57,191 nucleotides of DNA from Candidatus Brocadia sp. (GTDB taxonomy: Bacteria; Planctomycetota; Brocadiia; Brocadiales; Brocadiaceae), in assembly GCA_021646415.1 (NCBI GenBank), contig SOEU01000020.1, forward strand, positions 1 to 57,191, given 5' to 3'. Shown here one piece after another: positions 10,170-19,638 of this stretch. The notes beneath the pieces were generated by a model. The model was not told where the DNA came from, searched no databases, and was given only the letters and a program-made list of their open reading frames with translations. A program made the translations under genes and the position numbers. The stretch's first letter is position 1. Each line of letters begins with the position of its first letter.

Positions 10170-11621
10170 ATGTCGTGTCAGAAGTTCAACGTTGTGTTGC
10201 TGGTATTGTCCCGCTTTTGCCGGGACAATATCAGCAGTTTTCAAGAAAGTAGAAAATTGAAAATTCATACTTTTATATTCGTCCTGCTGTGTGGTCTGCT
10301 GGTTTTCCATGTCATCGATGTATTTGCCGGGGATCCAAATGGTGCTAATACCTATTCAGAAAGTATACAGGGATTAAAATTTTCGGTAAACTTCGCATGG
10401 ACGTTGCTGAGTGCCTTTTTAGTTTTTAATATGCAAGCGGGGTTTACGTTCCTTGGCGCAGGTTTTATTCAAAAGAAGAATACACTCAATTACCTGGCCA
10501 TGAGTTTTATAGATTTTTGTGTTGGTGCATTTGTTTTTTGGCTCTTTGGCTTTGGTCTTATGTTTGGTGGTTCACGGTTAGCCCCGGGACTCATGGATGG
10601 AAATCAATTCATTGGTTACAGCGGATTCCTGCTGCTTGGGGATTCCTACGATGTGTCTACCTCGGTACTTTGGATGTTCCAGATTATGTTTGCTGCAACT
10701 GCCTGTACAATCGTTACGGGTGCTGTAGCAGAGAGATTGAAATTTCATGTGCATGTAATTCACAGCATCTTTTTGTGTGGCGTATTTTATCCCGTATTTG
10801 GCCACTGGATGTGGGGTAAGGGTTGGCTGGAGTTGCTACCATTTGGTGTGGGGGCCAGAGATTTTGCCGGTTCAGGGATAGTGCATGGAGTTGGCGGTTT
10901 GATTGCATTCGTTGCTGCGTGGATGGTAGGGCCGAGGTATGGAAAATATAACCCTGACGGCAGTCCTAATGTGATTCACGGCCATAACCTGCTCTATATT
11001 GTAATAGGAACACTTACCTTGATCTTTGGATGGTTTGGCTTTAATGCGGGGAGTACGCTTGCAGTTACGGATCTTCGCGTATCGATTATTGCGGTAAATA
11101 CTTTTCTCTCGGCAGCGGCAGGTTCTATAACTCTCCTTTATTTTTCATTTTGCAAGACAAAAAAGTCGGATGTTATTATGACCTGTAATGGTGCATTGGC
11201 AGGCTGCGTTGCAATTACAGCCTCCGGAGCATATGTTCCGCACTGGGCAGCAATTATCATAGGCGTTGTTGCTAGCTTAATCACAAGGTTTTCCTTGCAT
11301 ACTATTGAAACCAGGTTGAAGATTGATGACCCGGTGGGTGCTATTTCGGTTCATGGGGCAAATGGCCTTTGGGGTTTACTTTCAGTGGGGATCTTTTCTG
11401 ACGGGACGTATGGTGGTGTAAAAGGTCTGATTACGGGTTCAGGCTGGCAATTATTAGCACAGTTTATAGCCTGTGTTACATTGATAGCATGGTGTTTTTC
11501 TGTAGGTTTTTTGTTTTTCTTTGTTATGAAGCGCCTACTAGGGTTACGGGTACCTGTCAATATCGAACGTTCCGGAATAGATATTTATGAACATGGTACA
11601 AGCTGTTATCCTGGGATATGA
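10170..11621 (+). CDS. amt: Ammonium transporter, AMT1-like (second copy)
   Basis: A 483-residue Amt channel, clearly a paralogue of the gene at 8201. Shared elements are AFLVFNMQAGFTFLG, DFAGSGIVHGVGG (acidic residue and first pore His), WFGFNAGSTLAVTD and SVHGANGLWG (second pore His). It lacks the long charged tail of the first copy and ends shortly after EHGTSCYPGI. The start is uncertain: the ATG at 10170 directly follows the glnK stop but gives an unusual 29-residue leader that contains a perfect hairpin. A TTG at 10257 gives a normal signal peptide (LKIHTFIFVLLCGLLVFHV). Co-transcription with glnK is likely. Confidence 0.9.
   Translation: MSCQKFNVVLLVLSRFCRDNISSFQESRKLKIHTFIFVLLCGLLVFHVIDVFAGDPNGANTYSESIQGLKFSVNFAWTLLSAFLVFNMQAGFTFLGAGFIQKKNTLNYLAMSFIDFCVGAFVFWLFGFGLMFGGSRLAPGLMDGNQFIGYSGFLLLGDSYDVSTSVLWMFQIMFAATACTIVTGAVAERLKFHVHVIHSIFLCGVFYPVFGHWMWGKGWLELLPFGVGARDFAGSGIVHGVGGLIAFVAAWMVGPRYGKYNPDGSPNVIHGHNLLYIVIGTLTLIFGWFGFNAGSTLAVTDLRVSIIAVNTFLSAAAGSITLLYFSFCKTKKSDVIMTCNGALAGCVAITASGAYVPHWAAIIIGVVASLITRFSLHTIETRLKIDDPVGAISVHGANGLWGLLSVGIFSDGTYGGVKGLITGSGWQLLAQFIACVTLIAWCFSVGFLFFFVMKRLLGLRVPVNIERSGIDIYEHGTSCYPGI
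10205..10229. repeat. Perfect hairpin at the start of amt copy 2
   Basis: ATTGTCCCG (10205-10213) pairs with CGGGACAAT (10221-10229) around a 7-base loop. It lies between the glnK stop and the more plausible TTG start of the second amt, so it would sit in the intercistronic RNA. No T-run follows. It could be a small repeat element or an RNA structure that tunes downstream translation or message stability. Confidence 0.6.
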
Positions 11622-12303
11622 TTTGGGGACTATTGAGATATTGCAAAACTATGAATAGAATTGTATAATTACCCCAAAAATTCAGAAATCCTTTCCAAAA
11701 AAGAACTTGTTTGTTTTTTCTTTTATTTTAGTGATGATAAATAAGTTTTTTGCTCTCTCCTGGTATCTTTCCCTATTTTTAATTCTTTTTTAACCATATT
11801 ACTTAGGTACTGATTTCGTTTCAAACTCAAAATACCTTTTCTCTGGAAAAAAGTCTTTTCTGGGGAAAATTTTGTCATTTCCTGGGTCTTTCCTGTGGTT
11901 GCAGGACATAAAAAGACAAAAATCTGTTGTGCCACTGAGTTGTGATGTTGGTTTAAATCGACCATCATTATTAGGTTAGCAAATTTTGTGCAAATTTATA
12001 TTTCAAAATTAAAATAAGTTGTAATTCGTTTGTTGTCATGTTGTTGTTGGGTTGTGTTGTATATAAATTTTTGTTTGGTATATTTTGTGCGAACCGTTCC
12101 TCGTGGGATATGGAACTTTATAAGTAATTTATCCTTGTGCTGACTAATAGTCTGCAACAGTGTCATACATCATCTGTTAGGGCAGCGATGTACAGAGTTA
12201 TATTTATAACTGTTGTTTGTCGCTGATTTGCGATGGAGGCATTCTCGTTTATCCTGTGATTTTTCTGACACGCTTACAGTGGTAAGCGTTTATAAGTTCA
12301 ATT
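11622..12303. other. Gene-free region between amt copy 2 and cytochrome gene
   Basis: About 680 AT-rich bases. Minus-strand 11968-11723 is open for 81 codons, but it has no ribosome binding site or recognisable family and its composition follows the background, so I do not call it. No strong terminator hairpin follows the second amt. The length suggests that the cytochrome and third amt have their own promoter. Confidence 0.35.
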
Positions 12304-13254
12304 ATGCATAATCATAAACTGTATTTTTATCTTGGAATTATGGTGCCGGTGCTTATTTCTGGGTTGTTGCCCTTTCCTGTATTTTCTCAGAATTATGTAA
12401 TTAACGGGATTTCTGAAAAAAAAGATCAAGAAACTGCCGTTAAGGATAGTATTGTGCGGAGGGAATCGTTAATTATCAAAGACAAGCGAGTTTATATCCG
12501 AGTAGTGCTTGATGAAGGTGCCAGGAATATTATCAATCATAAGAGATATAAAGAAACACTGTATTTGCTGCCAAAAGAAGTAGTTTATGACCAAATAAGC
12601 AAGCGTATTTTTTATTATACGAATAATACCGAGATTGAAATAGGAAGGGAGAAAAGCTTTTTTGGTCTTATGCCTTATATTGCCTTGGCCGATGGTATAA
12701 CGATCATAAGTTCTCCCACAGATGCCAAGTTGTTAATTTCGGCCAACAAAGATGATAAGGGAATTTTAAAATCGGTAATACATTCCGAAGAAAGCATGGA
12801 AGCAACCTTGAACAAGAGGTGTGGTCAATGTCATATATTGGAATATATATTTTCTCATAAAAATTGGGTTGAGGAGGATATACTGCATGTATTTAACAGG
12901 ATGCAAATGGAGAAGGAAGAAAGATTTACGCAGGACGAACAGAAAGTAATTGATTTATTTAAAAAATATCAAAAAGGTGAAATTGATAGAGGAAAACTTG
13001 CCGAGTTTGAGTCACTCAAAGAGATTTCGAAAAAAGATGTTACCGATTTTACTGAAGGTGTATATATAAACAACTGCGTACCTTGTCATAATCCATTAAA
13101 AATAACAGACGTTTCGTTATTATACTCAAAACGGAGATGCAAGAGCATCATTGACAGAATGAAGGAAAAAGAGCCTTCTCTCTTTCTGCAAAAAGACATG
13201 GATAGTCTGGCTGGTTACTTGTGGGAAATAAAGCTTAGACCTTACGAAAACTAA
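12304..13254 (+). CDS. Exported diheme c-type cytochrome-like protein
   Basis: A 316-residue exported protein. Residues 1-28 form a signal peptide (IMVPVLISGLLPFPVFSQ). Residues about 30-170 form a domain I do not recognise. Two heme-c attachment motifs follow, CGQCH (about 178-182) and CVPCH (about 259-263), separated by a charged helical stretch. Heme c is attached outside the cytoplasmic membrane, so the protein should act in the periplasm or paryphoplasm/anammoxosome. It lies between two amt genes on the same strand. It might link ammonium transport to redox state or carry electrons, but no partner is identifiable. It is not a known ammonium-oxidation enzyme by sequence. Confidence 0.75.
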   Translation: MHNHKLYFYLGIMVPVLISGLLPFPVFSQNYVINGISEKKDQETAVKDSIVRRESLIIKDKRVYIRVVLDEGARNIINHKRYKETLYLLPKEVVYDQISKRIFYYTNNTEIEIGREKSFFGLMPYIALADGITIISSPTDAKLLISANKDDKGILKSVIHSEESMEATLNKRCGQCHILEYIFSHKNWVEEDILHVFNRMQMEKEERFTQDEQKVIDLFKKYQKGEIDRGKLAEFESLKEISKKDVTDFTEGVYINNCVPCHNPLKITDVSLLYSKRRCKSIIDRMKEKEPSLFLQKDMDSLAGYLWEIKLRPYEN

Positions 13255-13395
13255 GTTTTTTAAAGAAAGGGGGTGGTAGGGTGAAATAATTCAGACTTTA
13301 TGAAGTGTTTGTTTCATCCGGTGAGTTTCATGGTATCGTATTGTATATGGTTTTGCGGTGAGGAGTTAATTTATAACTTTAAAAAGGAGAGGTTT

Positions 13396-14736
13396 ATGAG
13401 AAAGGGAGCCTTTTTAGGTATTTCATCGATTATTGCATTGTCGATGATAATGCTATTTGCATCGAATGCGTTGGCAGCTGATGCACCGGAAATCGATAAG
13501 GGAAATAATGCATGGTTGCTCACATCGGCAGCACTGGTTTTGATTATGACGCCTGGCCTTGCCTTGTTTTACGGGGGGATGGTAAGGGCGAAAAATATGG
13601 TAAATACGATGTGGTTGAGCTTTATTGTTATGTGCATCGTAAGTGTGCAATGGGTACTTTGGGGGTATAGCTTGTCTTTCGCACCGGGGTCGTGGTTTAT
13701 TGGTGGTCTCCAGTGGTGTGGATTGGGGGCAGGAGCGGTAGGACAAGCACCGAGTGATCTTTACGCAACGTCAGTACCTCATTTAACTTTCATGATATTT
13801 CAATGTATGTTTGCTATTATTACCCCTGCACTGATGACGGGTACCTTTGCAGAACGGTTTAAATTTAATGGCTGGCTACTATTAGTCCTTTTGTGGACGG
13901 GGGCTGTTTATGCACCTATGGCACATTGGGTGTGGGCTTCTGATGGATGGCTATTAAAGCTCGGTTCATTAGATTTTGCAGGTGGAACTGTGGTTCACAT
14001 TTGTTCTGGTGCATCTGGTGCTGCATTAATAATGCTTGTGGGGAAACGAAAAGGTTATCCGAAAGAAATAAAGCCTCCCCATAATTTACCGTTCATGATG
14101 TTGGGTACTGGTTTGTTGTGGTTTGGCTGGTTCGGCTTTAATGCGGGGAGCGCAGTTGCTGCCGATGGCCTTGCTGCAAGCGCATTTGTAGTTACTAATA
14201 CCTCCGCAGCAGCAGCAGGATTTACCTGGTCTGTCCTGGAATGGATACATCATAAGAAACCAACGATCCTTGGCGCCTGTTCTGGTGCCGTAGCGGGTCT
14301 GGTCGCCATTACACCGGCCTCTGGTTTTGTTGGCCCTATGGCATCAATTGCGGTAGGTGTTGGTGGAGGACTGATTTGTTTCTATTGTGTAACAAAGATG
14401 AAAAAAGCTTTGGGATATGATGATGCCCTTGACGTAATCGGGGTGCATGCAATGGGTGGAACCTGGGGTGCATTTGCTACAGGGATCTTTTGTAGCACGT
14501 CCGTAAACCCCGCCGGGGTCGATGGTCTGATTTATGGGAATGTTGCTATCTTGGGAAAACAGTGGATTGGTATTCTGGCTGCATGGGCATGGTCTTTTGG
14601 TATAACAACGCTATTAGGCTGGTTTGTAGACGTAACTGTTGGTTTGAGGCCAAGCGAATCGGAAGAAATTGCCGGTATGGATATTTCTCAACACAAAGAA
14701 ATTGCTTACCACTATTACGAAACTGAAAGCACGTAA
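13396..14736 (+). CDS. amtB: Ammonium transporter, canonical AmtB type (third copy)
   Basis: A 446-residue Amt channel. I use the ATG at 13396 because AAGGAGAGG lies just before it and the protein then begins with a clean signal peptide (MRKGAFLGISSIIAL...NALA). Unlike its two neighbours it follows the enterobacterial AmtB pattern: NAWLLTSAALVLIMTPGLAL, FYGGMVRAKN, LDFAGGTVVHI with the acidic residue and first pore His, WFGFNAGSAVAADG, and GVHAMGGTWG with the second pore His. It is followed 89 bases later by the second glnK, a conventional AmtB-GlnK pair. The upstream in-frame ATG at 13300 would add 32 unlikely residues. Confidence 0.93.
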   Translation: MRKGAFLGISSIIALSMIMLFASNALAADAPEIDKGNNAWLLTSAALVLIMTPGLALFYGGMVRAKNMVNTMWLSFIVMCIVSVQWVLWGYSLSFAPGSWFIGGLQWCGLGAGAVGQAPSDLYATSVPHLTFMIFQCMFAIITPALMTGTFAERFKFNGWLLLVLLWTGAVYAPMAHWVWASDGWLLKLGSLDFAGGTVVHICSGASGAALIMLVGKRKGYPKEIKPPHNLPFMMLGTGLLWFGWFGFNAGSAVAADGLAASAFVVTNTSAAAAGFTWSVLEWIHHKKPTILGACSGAVAGLVAITPASGFVGPMASIAVGVGGGLICFYCVTKMKKALGYDDALDVIGVHAMGGTWGAFATGIFCSTSVNPAGVDGLIYGNVAILGKQWIGILAAWAWSFGITTLLGWFVDVTVGLRPSESEEIAGMDISQHKEIAYHYYETEST

Positions 14737-14771
14737 TTATCCATTGTCCTGTTATACTTAGAACAAAATGA

Positions 14772-15164
<393 letters not shown>

Positions 15165-15200
15165 TATTTTGTTGATTATGTCATACTATTAGTGTAAAAG

Positions 15201-15240
15201 AGGGCGTTGAGTTTGCAAAAACTCAACGCCCTTGTTTTTT
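15201..15240 (+). terminator. Rho-independent terminator after glnK
   Basis: A 14-bp perfect stem (AGGGCGTTGAGTTT with AAACTCAACGCCCT) and GCAA tetraloop, followed by TTGTTTTTT. It closes the amt-glnK cluster 36 bases after the last stop codon. Confidence 0.95.
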
Positions 15241-15276
15241 GATTCTGTCTCCAGAATAGCCGTTTTTTATAATAGC

Positions 15277-16110
15277 ATGGTTTCAAGATACGTGATTGAA
15301 AAGAATATAAACTCGTTGCCGTTATGGTTTTTTCCCCAGCTGTTAAAATACAGAGAAATCTGCCATTTTGTATCCGCGAGAAATGGTGGCTTTAGCAATC
15401 CACCGTATGAATCTTTTAATTTGGGGCTACACGTTGGTGATGATCCGGAAATAGTACTTAAGAACCGAAAGAGGCTTACGTCAGTACTTGGGATTCCATT
15501 GAGTAATTTTACCATCGCTCAGCAAGTTCATGGCTGTAATGTAAAAATTATAACAGAAGACTTGAGAGGCCGTGGTGCGTTTAATTACGATACAGCAATA
15601 AGCTCAACCGATGCGATGGTAACAAGTACACCTAATATCTGCCTTATGGTTCTCCAGGCCGATTGTGTTCCTCTTATATTCTTTGATATGAAGAAAAAAG
15701 TGATTGGCGTTGCCCATGCAGGATGGAGGGGGACGGTTCATGTGGTGGCACAGAATACGGTAAAGGTGTTACTGGAAAACTTCAATTGTTCGCCAAAAGA
15801 TATTCTTGTGGGAATCGGACCTTCCATCGGCCCATGTTGCTATGAAATCGGCCCTGAAACCATTGTTCAAATTGAAAAGGCCTTTCATAATAAAAAAAGC
15901 TATATTAATAACAAAACTCCTGATGGTAAGGGCTGTTTCAATTTATGGGGAGCAAACAAGACGCAACTGGTACAAATGGGTATTCCGGAGAGGAATATAG
16001 AAATTGCTCAGATATGCACTTATTGTAATCATAAATTATTTTTTTCATATCGTTATCAGAATAAGGAGACAGGGAGATTTGGAGCAGGAATAATGCTCCA
16101 AAAGTTATGA
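15277..16110 (+). CDS. pgeF: Laccase-domain protein, PgeF/YfiH family
   Basis: A 278-residue protein of the PgeF/YlmD/YfiH family (multicopper-oxidase-like fold, 'polyphenol oxidase' in older annotation). Motifs include SARNGGFSNPPYESFNLGLH, the metal ligand region LQADCVPLIFFD, VGVAHAGWRGTV and GPSIGPCCYEIG. Members act on nucleosides such as adenosine and methylthioadenosine by phosphorolysis and are linked to editing of peptidoglycan precursors. The ATG at 15277 is chosen because the open frame's first codon lies inside the terminator. No strong ribosome binding site is seen. It converges with the MTA phosphorylase gene downstream. Confidence 0.85.
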   Translation: MVSRYVIEKNINSLPLWFFPQLLKYREICHFVSARNGGFSNPPYESFNLGLHVGDDPEIVLKNRKRLTSVLGIPLSNFTIAQQVHGCNVKIITEDLRGRGAFNYDTAISSTDAMVTSTPNICLMVLQADCVPLIFFDMKKKVIGVAHAGWRGTVHVVAQNTVKVLLENFNCSPKDILVGIGPSIGPCCYEIGPETIVQIEKAFHNKKSYINNKTPDGKGCFNLWGANKTQLVQMGIPERNIEIAQICTYCNHKLFFSYRYQNKETGRFGAGIMLQKL

Positions 16111-16168
16111 TACCGTATTATCTTCTTATAAAACTTTTTAGCAAGCTTTTGTCTAATCGCAATAGGAA

Positions 16169-17032
16169 TTATCTGAGATATTTGCCAAAGATAATGTCGA
16201 GTTTCTTTTTAGTATTTTCTGGAATAAGGTCTTTGTGCGTTACGATGGCATTCTGTACTGCCGTAGCACATGCACACGTCCTTTTTGACTCAATTTTTGG
16301 AATGGCCGCTTTAAGAATCCGTTTTGCTGTTTCGGCATTTTTATTTAAATTCCCGATGATCATTTCCAGCGTTACTGCCTCTTCGCTTACGTGCCAGCAG
16401 TCATAATCCGTAGCCATGGCAAGGGTGCTATAACAGATCTCTGCCTCTCGTGCCAGCTTTGCCTCCTGAAGATTCGTCATACCAATAACACTGACTCCCC
16501 ACTGCCGGTAGACGTTTGATTCTGCACGGGTTGAGAATAGCGGGCCTTCCATGCAAAGATAAGTACCACCCTTGTGCACACGTACACCGATTGATTTAGC
16601 TGCATCAAACAATGTATCAGCAAGTACCCAGCACACTGGATCAGCGAAACTTACGTGACCCACAATCCCTTCCCCAAAGTATGTGCTGATCCTGCCGCGT
16701 GTCCTGTCAAAAAACTGGTCTGGAATAACAATATCGAGAGGTCTGATTTCCTCTTTCATGCTCCCAACTGCGCTCACGGCAATAATGTGTTCAACACCTA
16801 ATTTCTTCATGCCATAAATGTTGGCTCTGAAATTGAGTTCAGATGGTAAGATCGTATGCCCCTTGCCGTGTCGCGGCAAGAAAGCCACCTGACGATCTTC
16901 CAGGGAACCTAAAGTAAAGCTATCGGAAGGTTTGCCAAAGGGTGTATCGATTGATACAGATTTTACATCCTTGATCCCTTCGATATTATAAAGACCACTG
17001 CCTCCAATAATGCCAATCATCTTTTCCCCCAT
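16169..17032 (-). CDS. mtnP: S-methyl-5'-thioadenosine phosphorylase
   Basis: A 287-residue nucleoside phosphorylase that splits methylthioadenosine to adenine and methylthioribose-1-phosphate in methionine salvage. The start MGEKMIGIIGGSGLY is preceded by AAAGGAGA. Visible motifs are the phosphate-binding GGSGLY, FLPRHGKGHTILPSELN, the substrate stretch CMEGPLFSTRAES, and the MTA-class signature MTNLQEAKLAREAEICY with DYDCW. Length and motifs are normal. It converges with pgeF, whose product may act on the same substrate. Confidence 0.93.
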   Translation of the reverse strand: MGEKMIGIIGGSGLYNIEGIKDVKSVSIDTPFGKPSDSFTLGSLEDRQVAFLPRHGKGHTILPSELNFRANIYGMKKLGVEHIIAVSAVGSMKEEIRPLDIVIPDQFFDRTRGRISTYFGEGIVGHVSFADPVCWVLADTLFDAAKSIGVRVHKGGTYLCMEGPLFSTRAESNVYRQWGVSVIGMTNLQEAKLAREAEICYSTLAMATDYDCWHVSEEAVTLEMIIGNLNKNAETAKRILKAAIPKIESKRTCACATAVQNAIVTHKDLIPENTKKKLDIIFGKYLR

Positions 17033-17392
17033 TTTTTTGTCTTCTCCTTTTTGCGAAAATCCTTTTTTTGCCAATGAGATACAAAGGCACAAAAGGTTTA
17101 TAGCTTTAGTGTTTAGTGACCTGGGCTATTATTCCGAAAGTAACAAACGCTTAGATTATGCGAAAGTGCTCAGTGCATGTCAATAAATAAAATTTGAAGT
17201 ATTTTATGGTCATTGATATAATCCTCTGATGTAATCATAAAATATTTTCAAGGATGTTCAGTGATCAGCCCTCAGCTATCAGGAATAGGTGTTAAGCTGA
17301 ATGCTGATTGCCAACAGCTGAACGCTGAAAAAAATCCGTTGAATTCTTTGTGATCTTTGTGTCTTGCGATTAAATGGTCAGGGGTATTACCC
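17033..17392. other. Divergent intergenic region mtnP/polX with repeat
   Basis: About 360 bases with no gene. It should carry both promoters. The right half (about 17268-17328) contains the near-identical direct repeats agctgaatgctga and agctgaacgctga plus related cagcc/cagct stretches, in the style of short dispersed repeats seen in many bacterial genomes. Confidence 0.5.
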
Positions 17393-19111
17393 GTGAAAAA
17401 TCATGAAATAGCAGCATTGTTTGAACGGATCGCCAATGTGCTGGAACTCAAAGGGGAAAACACCTTTCGTATAAATTCTTACCGGAAGGCGGCACGGGTA
17501 ATTGGTGATCTAACAGAGGATATAGAAGAACTTGCAAGGGCTGGGAAATTGACAGATATTCCCGGTATTGGGGAGAGCACGGCTGAAAAGATTATTGAGT
17601 ATATTAACACAGGAAAGATGTCTAAATATGAAGAAGTAATGAAGGGGGTTTCTGAAGAGACGGTGACACTCATGCAGATACCGGGTTTGGGTCCAAAGAC
17701 CGTTGCCATGCTAAACAGGGAATTGGGTATTGTTAGTTTGAGTGACCTTGAGAAAGCCTTGCAAGACGGCAAATTAAAGGGGCTGTCTGGGATTGGGGAC
17801 AAGAAAATTGAAAATATTGTTAAAGGAATTGGGTTGTTTAAGACAAGCCAACAACGGATATCCATTGGAATGGCGTATCCAGTCGTGAAAAAAATTATAG
17901 AAGGGTTAAGGCACAATTCCCTGATCAGGGACATTCAGGCGGCAGGTTCGTTGCGGAGAATGAAGGAAACAATTGGAGACATTGATATCCTTGTCTCCGG
18001 TACAGAAGGTACGGAAATTATCAAGTCTTTTGTGAATATGCGGGGAGTTACTCAGATATTAGCAGCGGGTGATACCAAGGGAAGCGTGCGGGTAGAAGAG
18101 GGTGTTCAGGTAGACTTGCGGGTTGTTCGTGAAGATGAGTTTGGTGCGGCGTTGCAATATTTTACGGGTTCAAAGGAGCACAATATCCACCTCCGTGAGA
18201 TCGCCAAAAAGAAAGGATTAAAGATCAGTGAATATGGTATTTTTAAAGGAGACAAAAAGATTGGTGGGCAACGGGAGGAAGATGTCTACAAGACCTTAGG
18301 CATAGATTGGATACCACCCGAGTTGCGTGAAAACAGGGGAGAGATTGAGGCTGCCCAAGTGGGAAAATTGCCTGAGCTTATCGCGCTTTCTGATATCAAG
18401 GGGGACCTCCACAACCATTCCAATTGGAGTGACGGTATTCCTACCTTTGAAGAAATGGCCGAACATGCCATGAAGATGGGTTACAAATATCTTGTGGTTT
18501 CCGATCACTCAAAATCGCTTCATGTAGCGAATGGCTTAAAAGATGACGAACTGCTTGAAGAGATTGAAGAAATTGATAAACTCAATAAAAAATTCAAAGG
18601 GTTTACGCTGCTAAAGGCCACAGAGTTAGATATCAAGTCAGATGGGTCATTGGATTTTCCCGACAAACTTTTAGAAAAGCTGGATATCGTTGTAGCCTCT
18701 ATTCACAGCGGATTTAAACAGGGAATGAAAAAGATTACCGAGCGAATGATTGCTGCTATACGCAATCCGTATGTAAATATTATTGCCCACCCTACGGGTC
18801 GCTTGATCAGTAAAAGAGAGGGGTACGAAGTTGATCTGGATAAGGTCGTAGACGCCTGCGCAGAGACGGGGACGGCCCTTGAGATTAATTGTTATTACGA
18901 CCGGCTCGACCTGAACGATATCAATTGCAGAAGGGCGAAGGAGGCAGGCGTTATGATTGCTATTAGTACGGATGCCCACCATGTGGATCAGATGTGGATG
19001 ATGGAACTGGGCGTGGGAATAGCACGCAGGGGATGGCTGGAAGCAAAGGATGTGATCAATACACTTTCGCTTGATAAATTAAAAGCCTTTTGTAAGAAAA
19101 AACGGAAGTAG
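17393..19111 (+). CDS. polX: DNA polymerase X with PHP phosphoesterase domain
   Basis: A 572-residue bacterial family X DNA polymerase (GTG start at 17393; the ATG at 17357 would add 12 atypical residues). Residues 1-150 hold the helix-hairpin-helix repeats of the lyase-like region (DIPGIGESTAEKI, QIPGLGPKTV, LSGIGDKKI). The palm has AGSLRRMKETIGDIDIL with metal ligands Asp196 and Asp198 and the third Asp241 (VQVDLRVV). The C-terminal PHP domain (about 335-572) carries DLHNHSNWSDG, SDHSKS, IHSGF, IIAHPTG and STDAHH metal-binding motifs. Such enzymes fill short gaps in repair and have 3'-5' exonuclease or phosphatase activity. All catalytic motifs are intact. Confidence 0.95.
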   Translation: MKNHEIAALFERIANVLELKGENTFRINSYRKAARVIGDLTEDIEELARAGKLTDIPGIGESTAEKIIEYINTGKMSKYEEVMKGVSEETVTLMQIPGLGPKTVAMLNRELGIVSLSDLEKALQDGKLKGLSGIGDKKIENIVKGIGLFKTSQQRISIGMAYPVVKKIIEGLRHNSLIRDIQAAGSLRRMKETIGDIDILVSGTEGTEIIKSFVNMRGVTQILAAGDTKGSVRVEEGVQVDLRVVREDEFGAALQYFTGSKEHNIHLREIAKKKGLKISEYGIFKGDKKIGGQREEDVYKTLGIDWIPPELRENRGEIEAAQVGKLPELIALSDIKGDLHNHSNWSDGIPTFEEMAEHAMKMGYKYLVVSDHSKSLHVANGLKDDELLEEIEEIDKLNKKFKGFTLLKATELDIKSDGSLDFPDKLLEKLDIVVASIHSGFKQGMKKITERMIAAIRNPYVNIIAHPTGRLISKREGYEVDLDKVVDACAETGTALEINCYYDRLDLNDINCRRAKEAGVMIAISTDAHHVDQMWMMELGVGIARRGWLEAKDVINTLSLDKLKAFCKKKRK

Positions 19112-19315
19112 AGAATGCGAGAGGGGGGCTCTGGAGAAAACCCTTGCTGTGAGGCATTACAGAATGATAAGTATTTTGGCCATGTCATGTAGTGAGAAAT
19201 CGGGGAAAAATGTGTTTTTCTCACTGATATTGAGTAAATATAAATTGCTCTAAAAAGGGTATTAAGCAGAAGGTTCTATTCGGTTTTATTTTTATGTAAA
19301 TCATGGAGGTGTTGT

Positions 19316-19531
19316 ATGGATGACCATATATATAAAGTAATTGAATTGGTGGGAACTTCTACAACGACGATGGAAGATGCTATTCAACATGCACTTTCAA
19401 GGGCATCGAATACCTTGCGCAATATGCGGTGGTTTCAGGTTGCCGAAACCCGTGGTCGTATTGAAAACGGGAAGATTGCCCGCTGGGAGGTTATACTCAA
19501 GGTTGGGTTTGCGCTGGAGGACACACTTTAA
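19316..19531 (+). CDS. Dodecin family flavin-binding protein
   Basis: A 71-residue dodecin: HIYKVIELVGTSTTTMEDAI, then RWFQVAETRGRIENG and a closing beta strand (WEVILKVGF). Dodecins form hollow dodecamers that store or buffer flavins such as riboflavin or FMN (or CoA in some). GGAGG precedes the ATG. It is a single-gene unit after polX. Both the GTS-type loop and the aromatic residue in RWF, which stacks on flavin in the family, are present. Confidence 0.9.
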   Translation: MDDHIYKVIELVGTSTTTMEDAIQHALSRASNTLRNMRWFQVAETRGRIENGKIARWEVILKVGFALEDTL

Positions 19532-19638
19532 CAGGGGCGTGTAGTGCAAGGTCCACAAAAAAGTCGATGGTGATTCGGGTAAGCTGATAAATTTTGTCCA
19601 ACTGCTATTAACAAGGGGATTGCCCTGTCGTATTTGAA

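Noticed and set aside
11723-11968. Minus-strand open frame of 81 codons
   Set aside because: AT-rich background composition, no ribosome binding site, no recognisable family.
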